A stretch of DNA of 64,000 nt from Alphaproteobacteria bacterium UBA7314 (GCA_002471575.1 DKQG01000046.1:62001-126000), one strand, 5' to 3'. Positions 7,992 to 17,121 are shown, numbered from the stretch's first letter. Numbers and translations are program-made. The notes: generated by a model from the letters alone, not told the origin.

Positions 7992-9203
7992 ATGCGAAAC
8001 GTACAGCAGAGATTTAAAATGCATGTTCCTGTTGCAATCATCGGCGCCGGCCCATCGGGCTCGCTCCTCGCGTGGATGCTCAGGCGGAAAGGCATCGAAA
8101 GCATTGTCATAGAGGCCCGGAGCCGGGAATACGTCGAGGGCCGCATCCGTGCAGGCGTTCTGGAGCAAGGGACCGTGGACACCCTGATCGCCGCGGGCGT
8201 GGGCGACCGACTCAAAAAAGAATCTTTACATCACCGCGGTGTGTGTATCGGGTTCAAAAACGAACACTACATTCTCGATTTTGACAAGCTGATCGGCCGA
8301 GGCGTTACCGTCTACGGACAGCAGGAAATTACGAAGGACCTCCTTTCTGCTCTCGACCGCGAAAATCACAATGTACTTTATGAAGCGCCTGCCACGATGG
8401 TCGAAGATTTGGAGTCAGAGACCCCAACTTTACGTTACACGTACGAGGGTAAAGAGTGCGAACTCACCGCGGACTTCATCATCGGGTGCGACGGTTTTCG
8501 TGGCGTCTCCCGTCAATCAATTCCCGCGTCGGTTCTTAAGACACATGATCTCGTCTATCCCTTCGGCTGGCTCGGTATTCTTGCAAATGTGAAACCTTCG
8601 AAGGAAGTCGCGCTGTTCTCCCATAATGACCGCGGTTTTGCGTTACTGAGCATGCGGTCAGAATCAGTCGGGCGTCTGTACCTACAATGCCGAAACGATG
8701 AAAATCTGGACGAATGGCGGGACGACCGGATTTGGGACGAACTCGATGCACGTCTTGGAGCGCCCGGATGGACGTTGGAGCGCGGAGAGATTACGCAGAA
8801 AGACGTCACACCATTACGCAGCTTCTTCTCGGAACCGATGCAGCATGGACGCCTTTTCCTGGCCGGGGACGCAGCGCATATCGTCCCGCCCACAGGTGCA
8901 AAGGGTTTGAATTCCGCGGTCGCGGATATCAATGTTCTCGCGGCCGCTTTGATCAACCGCATTCAGAACGACGACGAGACGTTGCTACGCGACTACTCCG
9001 ATATTGCGCTCAGCCGGAACTGGCAGGTACAGCGTTTTTCATGGTCGAATACGGCCATGTATCACATTTTTCCAGAAAGCAATTCGTTCACGCGGCGCAT
9101 GCAGGACGCGCAGCTCGAATATCTCGTGAGTGACGAGACAGCTCAAATCCTGTACGCGCAGAACCACACGGGTCTGCCCTTTGCCCACAAGCCGGAGTTC
9201 TAG
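7992..9203 (+). CDS. PobA-like flavoprotein monooxygenase with altered proton-relay residues
   Basis: The 403-residue protein belongs to the class A FAD monooxygenases and resembles 4-hydroxybenzoate 3-hydroxylase over its full length. It has GAGPSGS for FAD binding, RIRAGVLEQG (Arg53 equals PobA Arg44), and the second FAD motif LAGDAAH followed by PPTGAKGLN. The carboxylate-binding Ser212, Arg214 and Tyr222 of PobA are kept as Ser220, Arg222 and Tyr230. The residues that ionise the substrate phenol are not: PobA Tyr201 aligns with Phe209 and Tyr385 with His392. A benzoate-type substrate is therefore likely, but efficient hydroxylation of 4-hydroxybenzoate itself is doubtful. AGGAG seven bases before ATG 7992 supports the start. 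Confidence 0.82.
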   Translation: MRNVQQRFKMHVPVAIIGAGPSGSLLAWMLRRKGIESIVIEARSREYVEGRIRAGVLEQGTVDTLIAAGVGDRLKKESLHHRGVCIGFKNEHYILDFDKLIGRGVTVYGQQEITKDLLSALDRENHNVLYEAPATMVEDLESETPTLRYTYEGKECELTADFIIGCDGFRGVSRQSIPASVLKTHDLVYPFGWLGILANVKPSKEVALFSHNDRGFALLSMRSESVGRLYLQCRNDENLDEWRDDRIWDELDARLGAPGWTLERGEITQKDVTPLRSFFSEPMQHGRLFLAGDAAHIVPPTGAKGLNSAVADINVLAAALINRIQNDDETLLRDYSDIALSRNWQVQRFSWSNTAMYHIFPESNSFTRRMQDAQLEYLVSDETAQILYAQNHTGLPFAHKPEF

Positions 9204-9218
9204 TCCGCCTTCGGGGGA

Positions 9219-10865
9219 CTACTCTTCTTCGTCTTTCAGGGTTCGAACTTCGGTGTTCATGGTCAGGTCGTTCCGGCGGCGCTGGGCGATGATCTCGCCG
9301 GTTTTGAAGTAGTCGCTTTCGACCGCGCGCTGCGCCATTACGTCAAATTCCTCTTCCCATTCGCCCAGCGAGTAGCCGTGCCAAGGTACCTGCGGTTTGA
9401 GCTCCGGCAGGCCGAGCTCGTCCCAGATTGCCTTAGCATTCACCATATATTCCTTTTTCGGCAGCGAAATCGGCGGAAAATCCTCTTTCAGAGTCGCATC
9501 GAACAGGACCGACGCGTCTTCGCCGCCGGCACGGTCGCTGCGCGGCCCGTGACCGGGGTCCCGATGCTTCAGGATCTCGACGTCGAGCGCCGGATTGGCA
9601 CGGTAGGCCATGGCCCAGAACACAGCGTCCGCATTGTCGGGATCTATATCGTCGTTCACAGCGATGACGTATTTGCCCGCTGCACGATGCAGCGACGCCG
9701 CCCCGTACATGGCACGCCAGATTTCCGTTGTCGGCATACCGCGTTCACAGATGATGACGATCAGTTTCCGGATATTGGTCAGTGGCTCGTGCATCGAAAC
9801 CCTGATGACACCCTTGATGCCCAGGTGATCGCGCAGATGCTCGGTGAACATGGGCTCGTAGGCGACGCGCTTGATGACAGAAGACTCCGACGGCGTCACC
9901 TGGCTGATAATCGACGTCAGGATTGCGTCACGCTTCCGCGTGATGCAGGTGACATCCATGTAGGCATTGTATTCTTGCAGGTTCACATGACCATGGGACT
10001 CTCCGAACGGGGCTTCGGGCTCTAGATATTCCGTATCTATGTATCCTTCGATCACGATCTCGGCCTCGGCCGGGACCATCAGGTCGACCGTCTTTGCCTT
10101 AACGATGTTAATCGGCGAACCGGCTAGCGCGCCCGCGACGCGAAACTCGTCGAGATCCTCCGTCAGCTTGATGGCCGACGTGAATGTCACAGAGGGTGGC
10201 GCACCGAGAACGACGGCGGCGGGCATTTTCTCGCCGCGCTTCTTGTATTTCTCCCAGTGGATGTAAATCCCAGGACGCAGTTCCAGCGACGGGTTCATGC
10301 CCATCCGCTTCTGGCCTTTGATCTGACCGCGGTAGTTACCCATGTTCTGGATGCCGCTGTCCGGATCTTTTGTGATGTACTGCGACAACGTCGTATAGGG
10401 CGCGTTGTCCCAACCGGGTGTCGAGATGGGTACGGGCACGCCGTCTAACCCCTGCCCCGCGATATCGAGGTCCTCACCCTGCCATACGATTTCCTGGCAC
10501 GGCGCTTCGGTGACTTCTACCGGATCGATCGGGTTGCCCGTTGCCCGTTTCCAGGTTTCCTCGATTTCGTCTAGCTCGCAGCCGATGCCAGTGCGATAGA
10601 TATCGCGGCTCGCCGCCAGCACGCCGACCGCGACAGGTATATCGAACTTGCGCCCCTTTGAATCCACGACGTTGGTGAACAAAAAGGCTTTGCGATCCTT
10701 TTCTTCGAGGCCGCCGCGAAATTGCCAGCGTACCAGCGGATGCAGTTCGGTATCCTTGTTGATCTCACGGTTCACCCGCACCAGCAACCCGCGTCGATCC
10801 AGTTCTTCCAGATGATCGTGCAGGTCGGGATAATCACGTTTCGGTGCTTTGTCTTTCGTTGCCAT
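9219..10865 (-). CDS. UbiD-family prenylated-FMN decarboxylase, copy 1
   Basis: This 548-residue UbiD-family protein would reversibly decarboxylate an aromatic or alpha,beta-unsaturated acid using prenylated FMN. The catalytic Arg-Glu-Glu set known from Fdc1 is present: Arg179 in NMGNYRG, and Glu284 and Glu289 in EAPFGESHGH. The metal/cofactor region EAEIVIEG at 267-274 is also intact. It is longer than E. coli UbiD (about 500) because of a C-terminal extension ending near TGEIIAQRRR. It is the last gene of a four-gene minus-strand operon (ubiD-ubiD-SDR-ubiD). No ubiX-type prenyltransferase is in the window, so the cofactor must be made elsewhere. Confidence 0.88.
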   Translation of the reverse strand: MATKDKAPKRDYPDLHDHLEELDRRGLLVRVNREINKDTELHPLVRWQFRGGLEEKDRKAFLFTNVVDSKGRKFDIPVAVGVLAASRDIYRTGIGCELDEIEETWKRATGNPIDPVEVTEAPCQEIVWQGEDLDIAGQGLDGVPVPISTPGWDNAPYTTLSQYITKDPDSGIQNMGNYRGQIKGQKRMGMNPSLELRPGIYIHWEKYKKRGEKMPAAVVLGAPPSVTFTSAIKLTEDLDEFRVAGALAGSPINIVKAKTVDLMVPAEAEIVIEGYIDTEYLEPEAPFGESHGHVNLQEYNAYMDVTCITRKRDAILTSIISQVTPSESSVIKRVAYEPMFTEHLRDHLGIKGVIRVSMHEPLTNIRKLIVIICERGMPTTEIWRAMYGAASLHRAAGKYVIAVNDDIDPDNADAVFWAMAYRANPALDVEILKHRDPGHGPRSDRAGGEDASVLFDATLKEDFPPISLPKKEYMVNAKAIWDELGLPELKPQVPWHGYSLGEWEEEFDVMAQRAVESDYFKTGEIIAQRRRNDLTMNTEVRTLKDEEE

Positions 10866-10922
10866 ATTCTGCGTCCCAGTATGGATGTTTTGAGTCTTGA
10901 AGCCGGTTCTTCGCAGAGGGCG

Positions 10923-11681
10923 TCACCACATCGCCGACCCACCGTCAACAACAAGCGTCTGGCCGGTGATGAAATCGCTCTCCCCGGAAGCGAGAAATAC
11001 GCAGGCGCCAACCAGATCTTCAGGCTCTTCGTGTCGCTTGATTGCCCGGGTCTGCATCGTTGCGTCGGCGTTCCCGCCCTTCCAGTTCGTCCTCGCCACC
11101 ACGTTCTCGCTCATGGTCGAGCCAGGGGCAATGGCATTGACGCAGATATTGTCGTCACCGACCTCGCGGGCGAGGGAGCGCGTAATGCCAATCACTGCCG
11201 CTTTCGACGCGTCGTAATGCAGAAAAAAGGGTGTGCCCTTGAAAACGCGGCCGGTGGAAATCGAGATAATCTTGCCGTATCCGTTTTTGCGCATTTCCGG
11301 AACGGCGGCGCAGCAGCCAAGCCAGACGCCTCGCACGTTCACTCCCATAACCGCGTCCCATTCATCAACCGGTATATCGTCGAAATTCTTGCGTTCCACT
11401 GCGGTAAAAATTGCCGCGTTATTCACCAGAATATCCAGCCGACCAAACGACTCGATCGCTTTCGAGACCATGTTTTCACAGCCATCCTTTGTCGAAACGT
11501 CCGTTGGGACATCAACGGCTACCCCGCCGGCCGACCGGATTTCCTCGACAACGGACGCGCCGGTGTCGAGATCCGCGATCACCAGCCGGGAGCCTTCAAA
11601 GGCAAGCGCCTTTGCAAATGCCGCGCCTATGCCCTGGGCTGCGCCTGTGACGATGGCGACCCGTCCATCCAGTTTTCCCAT
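10923..11681 (-). CDS. Short-chain dehydrogenase/reductase inside the ubiD operon
   Basis: The 252-residue protein is a classical SDR. It has the nucleotide-binding TGAAQGIG near residues 12-19, the NNAA motif, catalytic Ser in ISIST and the Tyr-Lys pair in HYDASK, and a C-terminal TGQTLVVDGG. It would oxidise or reduce an alcohol/ketone or a ring diol with NAD(P). It lies 31 bases from ubiD copy 2 and 57 bases from copy 1 on the same strand, so it is probably co-transcribed and acts on the substrate or product of the decarboxylases. The substrate is not known. Confidence 0.85.
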   Translation of the reverse strand: MGKLDGRVAIVTGAAQGIGAAFAKALAFEGSRLVIADLDTGASVVEEIRSAGGVAVDVPTDVSTKDGCENMVSKAIESFGRLDILVNNAAIFTAVERKNFDDIPVDEWDAVMGVNVRGVWLGCCAAVPEMRKNGYGKIISISTGRVFKGTPFFLHYDASKAAVIGITRSLAREVGDDNICVNAIAPGSTMSENVVARTNWKGGNADATMQTRAIKRHEEPEDLVGACVFLASGESDFITGQTLVVDGGSAMW

Positions 11682-11712
11682 TGCTTATCCTCCGCGCCGA
11701 AGGTCCGGCCCG

Positions 11713-13446
11713 CTATTTATCCTTGTCTTTCACCTGGGACGCGTCTTCGAGCTTGTCCCACGTCAGGTTTTCGTCGACATCGTCGCCCGCCCCCGGATTG
11801 CCCATGTCGAGTGTCCGGATTTCGGTGTTGATAGGCACATCGCCGCGGCGGCGCTGGGCAATGATCTGACCGGTCGTCCAGTATTCGCTTTTAACGGCTC
11901 GGCGCGCCATCGCCTCCAGTCCCGTGTTCCATTCGCCCATGTCGTAGCCGAACCATGGCGCTTTCGGTTTCAGCTTCGGCAGGCCCAGCTCTTCCCAAAT
12001 TTCCTTGGCCTTTTCCATGAACTCGCGCTTGGGCAGCGACACCGGCGGGAAAGTTTCCTTTAGCGTCGCATCGATCAGCACTGCACTGTCCTCGGAATCG
12101 AGCAGGCTTCGCGGACCGTGACCCTCGTGTTTATGTTTCAGGATCTCGACATCGTTGTGCGGTTTGCAGCGATACGACATAGCCCAGAACACTGCATCGG
12201 TATCGTCCGGGTCTATATCTTCGTTCACGCAGATGATCCACTTGCCCTCGGCCTGCCGCAACGACGCAACTCCGTACATTGCACGCCAGATCTCGGTACG
12301 CGGAACACCCCGCTCCACCACGACGATGATCAGTTTGTGCAGTGACGTCAGAGGTTCGTGGGTCGAGACGTGCTTGATGCCCTTTATGCCGAGATGGTCA
12401 CGCAGATGCTCGATCTGCCGGGCTTCGTAGGCCGGTCGTTTGATCGTTCCGGATTCCGAGGGCGTCACCTGACTGACCCAAGACGTCATGATCGATTTTT
12501 TGCGCCGGGTAATCGCCGTGATGTCTATATACGCGTTGTATTCCTGCAGGTTCACATGGCCGTGGGACTCACCGAACGGCGCCTCCGGTTCGAGCAATTC
12601 GGTAGACACGAACCCCTCGATCACGATTTCCGATTCGGCAGGGACGATCAGATCGACCGTCTTACACCTAGTCACGTTGAGCGGCGCGCCTGCAAGACCA
12701 CCCGAAACCGCTAGTTCATCCAGTTTTTCCGGCACTTTCTGCACCGCCGTAAATGACACCACGGGTGGCGCGCCAATTACGACGGCAACCGGCATCGGCT
12801 TGCCGAGTTTCTTCCATTCTAGCCAGTGCATGTAACCGCCCGTGCGAAGTTCGGTCGAAGGGTTCATGCCAAGCCGCGTAGGCGCCTTCACCATACCGCG
12901 ATAATTGCCCATGTTCTGGATACCGGTGTGCGGGTCCTTGGTGATGAAATGTGACGACGAAAAATATGGGGCATTGTCCCATCCCGGAGAAGAAATCGGC
13001 ACCGGTATCGCATCGAGACCGTTGCCGTTCAGCAGGTCTTCGCCCTCGAACACCAGGTCGTGACAGGGCGCATCGCCGTCCGGGACCATATTCGGCTCCA
13101 GCGGGTTGTTGATGGCGTTGATCCAGGTGTTTTTGAGGTCTTTCAGATCGCAACGCATGCCGAGCTGATAGATTTTCTGATTACCTGCAAGACCACAGAC
13201 CAGAACCGGAATATCGTATTTTCGGCCCTTCGAGTCGGTAATGTTCGTGAATAGAAACGCTTTGCGGTCCTCTTCATCAATGCCGCCGCGGAACTGCCAG
13301 CGCACCAGCGGGTGCATCTCCGTATCCTTGTTGATCTCGCGGTCTATTTCGATCAGCAGGCCTTTTGCTCGCAACTCCTCGATATGTTCATGTAGATCGG
13401 TGTATCCCCGCTCATCGACCGTCATATATCCCGTCGTAGTTGCCAT
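11713..13446 (-). CDS. UbiD-family prenylated-FMN decarboxylase, copy 2
   Basis: This 577-residue paralogue of the flanking UbiD proteins keeps the catalytic set: Arg183 in NMGNYRG, and Glu288 and Glu293 in EAPFGESHGH. The first 70 residues resemble copy 1 closely (REINKDTE-hydrophobic-HPLVRWQFRGG). It differs mainly in the C-terminal tail, which is longer and acidic. GGGAG upstream of ATG 13446 supports the start. The three copies could be isoenzymes for different acids or subunits of one complex, as in phenylphosphate carboxylase, where UbiD-like subunits associate. The sequence does not decide between these. Confidence 0.88.
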   Translation of the reverse strand: MATTTGYMTVDERGYTDLHEHIEELRAKGLLIEIDREINKDTEMHPLVRWQFRGGIDEEDRKAFLFTNITDSKGRKYDIPVLVCGLAGNQKIYQLGMRCDLKDLKNTWINAINNPLEPNMVPDGDAPCHDLVFEGEDLLNGNGLDAIPVPISSPGWDNAPYFSSSHFITKDPHTGIQNMGNYRGMVKAPTRLGMNPSTELRTGGYMHWLEWKKLGKPMPVAVVIGAPPVVSFTAVQKVPEKLDELAVSGGLAGAPLNVTRCKTVDLIVPAESEIVIEGFVSTELLEPEAPFGESHGHVNLQEYNAYIDITAITRRKKSIMTSWVSQVTPSESGTIKRPAYEARQIEHLRDHLGIKGIKHVSTHEPLTSLHKLIIVVVERGVPRTEIWRAMYGVASLRQAEGKWIICVNEDIDPDDTDAVFWAMSYRCKPHNDVEILKHKHEGHGPRSLLDSEDSAVLIDATLKETFPPVSLPKREFMEKAKEIWEELGLPKLKPKAPWFGYDMGEWNTGLEAMARRAVKSEYWTTGQIIAQRRRGDVPINTEIRTLDMGNPGAGDDVDENLTWDKLEDASQVKDKDK

Positions 13447-13479
13447 ATCCCTACTCTCCCGTCGGTTTTCTCTACGATC

Positions 13480-15153
13480 TTAGGTCTGGTCTTCATCCCA
13501 GCCCGGTACGGACCGGACATGGGTATTCGGTTTAACGCCGGCGCGGCGGCGTTGGGCGCTGCGCTTGCCGTTTTCAAGATACTCGCCCTGCGCCGCGCGC
13601 TCGGCCAGGGCATCCCACTCGTCGCTCCAGTCACCGAGCGAGTAACCGTGCCATGGGCTTTCCGGATTGAGTGCCGGTAAACCGAGATCATCCCACAGCT
13701 CTCTTGCGCGCTCCATATATTCGCGTTTAGGCAAGGCCAGAGGCGGCATTTCACGTTTCAGGGTCGCATCGATCAACAGCGTGGAGTCTTCGGGCCGCGC
13801 ACCATCCTTGTCTTTGGGTCCGTGACCGGCATCCCGATGACGGAGGATTTCGACATCCTTGTCCGGATCGGCACGATAGCCAAGTGACCAGAATACAGCA
13901 TCACCATTATCAGGATCGATGTCCTCGTTCACCGCAATCACGTATTTTCCGCAATCTGCCCGCAGGCTGGTCGCCCCGTATAGTGCGCGCCATACTTCTG
14001 TCCGTGGAGTACCCGGCTCCATCTGTAGAAATATCACCCGACGGATGTTGGTCAGCGGTTCATGCAGAAAGACCCGTTTCACGCCCTTTATCCCAAGCTG
14101 ATCCTGCAGATGAGCGAGGAACATAGGTTCGTACGCAACGCGTTTGATCACCGAAGATTCCGACGGTGTCACCTGGCTGATAATCGACGAAAGGACGGCA
14201 TCGGTTTTCCGCGTGATCGCAGACACCTCGAAGATCATGTTGAAATCCTCGAGCGAAATATGCCCGTGAGACTCCCCAAATGGGGCTTCCGGTTCGAGGC
14301 ACTCCGTATCGACAAAGCCTTCGATGATGATTTCCGAGTCCGCAGGCACCATCAGGTCGGATGTCCGACACTTCACGATAGGGATCGGCGCTCCGGCAAG
14401 CGCCCCCGCAATCGTTAGTTCGTCGACGTCGCGCCGGATTTTCTGAGGTCCGGTATATGCAACGGCCGGCGGGGACCCAAGGACAACTACGCATGGCATC
14501 TTTTCGCCGCGCTTCTTGTATTTCTCCCAGTGAAGGTAGCCGCCGGCACCGCCTTCGCGCGCCGACATACGGACGGCCATGCGGTTCGATGCCTTTAGCC
14601 CGGCTCGGTAGGTGCCCATGTTCTGGATACCCGTGTCCGGATCGGCGGTAATGAACAGCCCGGCCGTCAGGTACGGCGCGCTGTCGAAACCCGGGGTTGA
14701 AATGGGCACAGGCAGCGCGTCCAGTCCGTTTCCTTCACCTACCAGATCCTTACCAGTCATCACGACTTCTTGACAGGGCGCATTCGACACCGTCACCGGA
14801 TCGACCGGGTTGTTTACCGCATTCGCCCAGTGCGGACCGATTTCATCCAACGGCACGCCGATGCCGGTGCGATAAACTTCCCGGTTTGCGGCAAGGGCGC
14901 CGACCACTACGGGCATATCGTATTTCCGCCCCCGGCTATCATGAACATTCGTAAACAGAAAGGCCTTACGCCCTGCGTCAGGTATGCCGCCACGATACTG
15001 CCAGCGCACCAGGGGATGGAGCTCAGTATCCTTGTTGACTGGTTTTTCGATGCGAAGCAGAAGCCCGGCTTCGTCGAGCGCTGAAAGATGCTCCTGCAGA
15101 TCGCGATAACACGCAACGTCGGTCTTACTGGGTGATGTCGCGCGGGTCACCAT
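13480..15153 (-). CDS. UbiD-family prenylated-FMN decarboxylase, copy 3
   Basis: The protein is 557 residues from ATG 15153. An ATG 81 bases further upstream is in frame, but its extra residues do not match the family and it lies over regulatory repeats. AAGGCGG precedes ATG 15153. Catalytic residues Arg183 (NMGTYRA), Glu289 and Glu294 (EAPFGESHGH) are kept. It is the first gene of the operon, and the promoter region just ahead holds two inverted repeats (15181-15199 and 15233-15248). Copy 3 has small insertions after the Arg motif (GGAGGYLHW) that the other copies lack, so the substrate pocket may differ. Confidence 0.88.
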   Translation of the reverse strand: MVTRATSPSKTDVACYRDLQEHLSALDEAGLLLRIEKPVNKDTELHPLVRWQYRGGIPDAGRKAFLFTNVHDSRGRKYDMPVVVGALAANREVYRTGIGVPLDEIGPHWANAVNNPVDPVTVSNAPCQEVVMTGKDLVGEGNGLDALPVPISTPGFDSAPYLTAGLFITADPDTGIQNMGTYRAGLKASNRMAVRMSAREGGAGGYLHWEKYKKRGEKMPCVVVLGSPPAVAYTGPQKIRRDVDELTIAGALAGAPIPIVKCRTSDLMVPADSEIIIEGFVDTECLEPEAPFGESHGHISLEDFNMIFEVSAITRKTDAVLSSIISQVTPSESSVIKRVAYEPMFLAHLQDQLGIKGVKRVFLHEPLTNIRRVIFLQMEPGTPRTEVWRALYGATSLRADCGKYVIAVNEDIDPDNGDAVFWSLGYRADPDKDVEILRHRDAGHGPKDKDGARPEDSTLLIDATLKREMPPLALPKREYMERARELWDDLGLPALNPESPWHGYSLGDWSDEWDALAERAAQGEYLENGKRSAQRRRAGVKPNTHVRSVPGWDEDQT

Positions 15154-15180
15154 AATCACACCGCCTTTTTGGGAATACCG

Positions 15181-15199
15181 GCGGTCAATCGTTGACCGC
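15181..15199. promoter_or_regulatory. Inverted repeat in the ubiD operon leader
   Basis: GCGGTCAA at 15181-15188 and TTGACCGC at 15192-15199 form a perfect 8-bp inverted repeat with a 3-base spacer, 28-46 bases before the start of ubiD copy 3. It could be a regulator site or a leader hairpin. No T-run follows it on the minus strand, so it is not a simple terminator. Confidence 0.5.
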
Positions 15200-15232
15200 A
15201 ATTTAATACTACGCCCTTGGCATACACGGTTC

Positions 15233-15248
15233 AATACGCCACCGTATG
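15233..15248. promoter_or_regulatory. Candidate TetR operator in front of the ubiD operon
   Basis: The sequence reads AATACG-CCAC-CGTATG. Its core ATACG-N4-CGTAT (15234-15247) recurs exactly upstream of the tctAB gene at 19301-19314. The site lies between the TetR gene and the first ubiD. The length and dyad form fit TetR-family operators. Binding by the adjacent TetR protein is inferred. Confidence 0.55.
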
Positions 15249-15266
15249 GGAGCTAATATGCTGATA

Positions 15267-15854
15267 TTATTTGTTAATACCGGCTGACAGAAGTAGGTGA
15301 TACTCGTGGGCGCGGTCAATCCGTTCCTCCAGCGGTAATCCGCCATTGCGCAGGAACTCGCCGGTCATGATCGCCTGATAAACCTGCCCGCGCACCCGCG
15401 CTTCTTCTCGCGAAAAACCGATTTCTTCCAGCCGCTGCATCAAAAATGCCAGTCGCTGTGCATCCCGCTCGTCGATGCGGCGCGCTATCTCCGGGTCCTT
15501 GTGCGACAAAAGTCGCAGGGATACCGTTTGCCCGCGTGTCGTCCGGCGGATGACGCTTTCGAAAAGTGCCCAAATCCGCTCCTCCGCATTCCCGTCTCCG
15601 TCAATATCCGGCGACATCTGATCGTCCCAGATCGAAAACCAGAGATCGAGCAACACATCCAGCAACTCCTGGCGGTCGCGAAAGTGCCAGTAAAAGCTTC
15701 CCTTAGTCACGCCCAGGCGCCTTGCGAGGGGTTCCACCCTGACGCCGTCCAGCCCGGCGTCGCCCAGCATTTCCCATGCACCAGTGATCCAGTCTTCCCG
15801 AGTCAGACAGTCATTTGTCCGCCCTACTGAGGTTGTTTCAGTGGTTTCCGCCAT
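15267..15854 (-). CDS. TetR-family transcriptional regulator
   Basis: The 195-residue protein has an N-terminal TetR helix-turn-helix at about residues 15-60 (LTREDWITGAWEMLGDAG, then VEPLARRLGVTKGSFYWHF, the recognition helix). The helical ligand-binding domain follows. ATG 15854 was chosen because it follows GTGGAGAAAT and gives normal family length; an in-frame ATG 144 bases upstream adds unrelated residues. It sits between the ubiD operon, transcribed the same way, and tctC, transcribed away. It is therefore the likely local repressor, with the ATACG-N4-CGTAT repeats at 15.2 and 19.3 kb as its probable sites. Confidence 0.88.
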   Translation of the reverse strand: MAETTETTSVGRTNDCLTREDWITGAWEMLGDAGLDGVRVEPLARRLGVTKGSFYWHFRDRQELLDVLLDLWFSIWDDQMSPDIDGDGNAEERIWALFESVIRRTTRGQTVSLRLLSHKDPEIARRIDERDAQRLAFLMQRLEEIGFSREEARVRGQVYQAIMTGEFLRNGGLPLEERIDRAHEYHLLLSAGINK

Positions 15855-16013
15855 TGTTATATTTCTCCACGCGAAATGATTGCCGCCAAAACAGGCTGAG
15901 GGCAAGCCGCAATAATCTGCAGGAACGAAATTATCGCCCCCTCTTTCCAAGTCGATGAAGCTTGCATAGTCTTTTGGAGCGTATGACTGACAGGACAAAA
16001 AAGGGAGGAACCA

Positions 16014-17045
16014 ATGTCCAAGCGTACCAAACTCACTTTTTCAATATTGCCCGCAGTCGCGGTGCTCGGGCTCACCGCACCGGCTGTCGCCGACGGCCAC
16101 GGAAAAGTGGCCGACTTCTACAAAGGAAAAACGGTTACTGTTATGGTCCCGTCGGGCCTTGGTGCCACACTGGGTCTGTATGGCCGGTTGACCACCGAGC
16201 ACCTAGGCAAACACATTCCGGGTAACCCAAACGTCATTATCCAGTCGCGTCCAGGTGGCGGCGGAACGAAGGGCGCAGCCTATGCCTATAATGCCGCGCC
16301 GAAGGACGGCACGTATATCGCGGAAGCGCTGGCACCGTCGGTTCTGGCTCCGCTGCTCCGGACGATGAAGTTCGATGCGTCCAAATTCCAGTGGCTGGGA
16401 TCGATCGCGCCGCGCCCGGCAGTTATATCTGTCTGGCACAAGGCGCCGGTAAGCGATCTCGCCTCAGCCAGGCAACGCGAAGCGATCATGGGCTCGACCG
16501 GTCTCGGTTCCGAAACCTATCTTGCCCCCACCCTCCTGAACCATATCGCCGGAACAAAATTCAAAATTGTCAAAGGCTACAAGGGTGGTGCAAAGATCAA
16601 CAAGGCGATGGAAGGCGGCGAAGTCCACGGCCGGATGAATTACTGGTCGGGCTGGACCGCAGGCAAACCCGCATGGGTAAGCGGCGGTAAGCTTCGCCAT
16701 ATCGTCAGCTACGGCGGCCAGATCCCGGCGCTGCCGAACCTGCCAAAAATGGGCGATCTCGCTAAAACGGCGGAACAGAAAGCCATGGTGAAATTCCTCG
16801 AAGTCGCGCCGCGGATCGGCATGGGCTTCTGGGTTCACCCAGAAGTTCCGAAGGCGCGCGTCGCGGCGCTGCGGCAGGCTTTCATGTCGATGCTGAATTC
16901 GCCGGAATTCCGGGCCGACGCTAAGAAACGCAAAGCGCCGGTCAACCCGGTACCGGGTAAAGAGCTCGACAAGCTGGTGGCGGAAGCCTACGCAACCCCG
17001 CCCGCGACAATCGCCAAACTGAAAAAGGTATTTGGCTTCAAGTAA
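16014..17045 (+). CDS. Tripartite tricarboxylate transporter substrate-binding protein (TctC/Bug family)
   Basis: The 343-residue exported protein has a signal peptide of about 26 residues ending in APAVADG. It then shows Bug-family hallmarks: FYKGKTVTVMVPSG, NVIIQSRPGGGG and a GSTGLGSE loop that usually contacts a carboxylate. It would deliver a di-/tricarboxylate or aromatic acid to the TctAB permease. GGGAGGAACC precedes ATG 16014. A strong terminator follows the gene. The only TctA in the window is the convergent, minus-strand gene just beyond that terminator, so the two halves of the transporter are transcribed toward each other. Confidence 0.88.
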   Translation: MSKRTKLTFSILPAVAVLGLTAPAVADGHGKVADFYKGKTVTVMVPSGLGATLGLYGRLTTEHLGKHIPGNPNVIIQSRPGGGGTKGAAYAYNAAPKDGTYIAEALAPSVLAPLLRTMKFDASKFQWLGSIAPRPAVISVWHKAPVSDLASARQREAIMGSTGLGSETYLAPTLLNHIAGTKFKIVKGYKGGAKINKAMEGGEVHGRMNYWSGWTAGKPAWVSGGKLRHIVSYGGQIPALPNLPKMGDLAKTAEQKAMVKFLEVAPRIGMGFWVHPEVPKARVAALRQAFMSMLNSPEFRADAKKRKAPVNPVPGKELDKLVAEAYATPPATIAKLKKVFGFK

Positions 17046-17068
17046 GGAGGACAAAACCCTAAACGACA

Positions 17069-17103
17069 ACACCCCGGAGCCGACGCTCCGGGGTGTTTTT
17101 TTG
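17069..17103 (+). terminator. Strong rho-independent terminator after tctC
   Basis: ACACCCCGGAGC at 17069-17080 pairs perfectly with GCTCCGGGGTGT at 17085-17096 around a CGAC tetraloop and runs into a T-tract to 17103. It ends the tctC transcript. It lies beyond the 3' end of tctAB and lacks a T-run on the minus strand, so it is probably one-directional. Confidence 0.92.
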
Positions 17104-17121
17104 TCTACACCTGATGGGCAC

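Noticed and set aside
15267..15998. Earlier ATG at 15998 as the TetR start.
   Set aside because: It would add 48 residues unlike any TetR N-terminus; ATG 15854 has a ribosome-binding site and the normal length.
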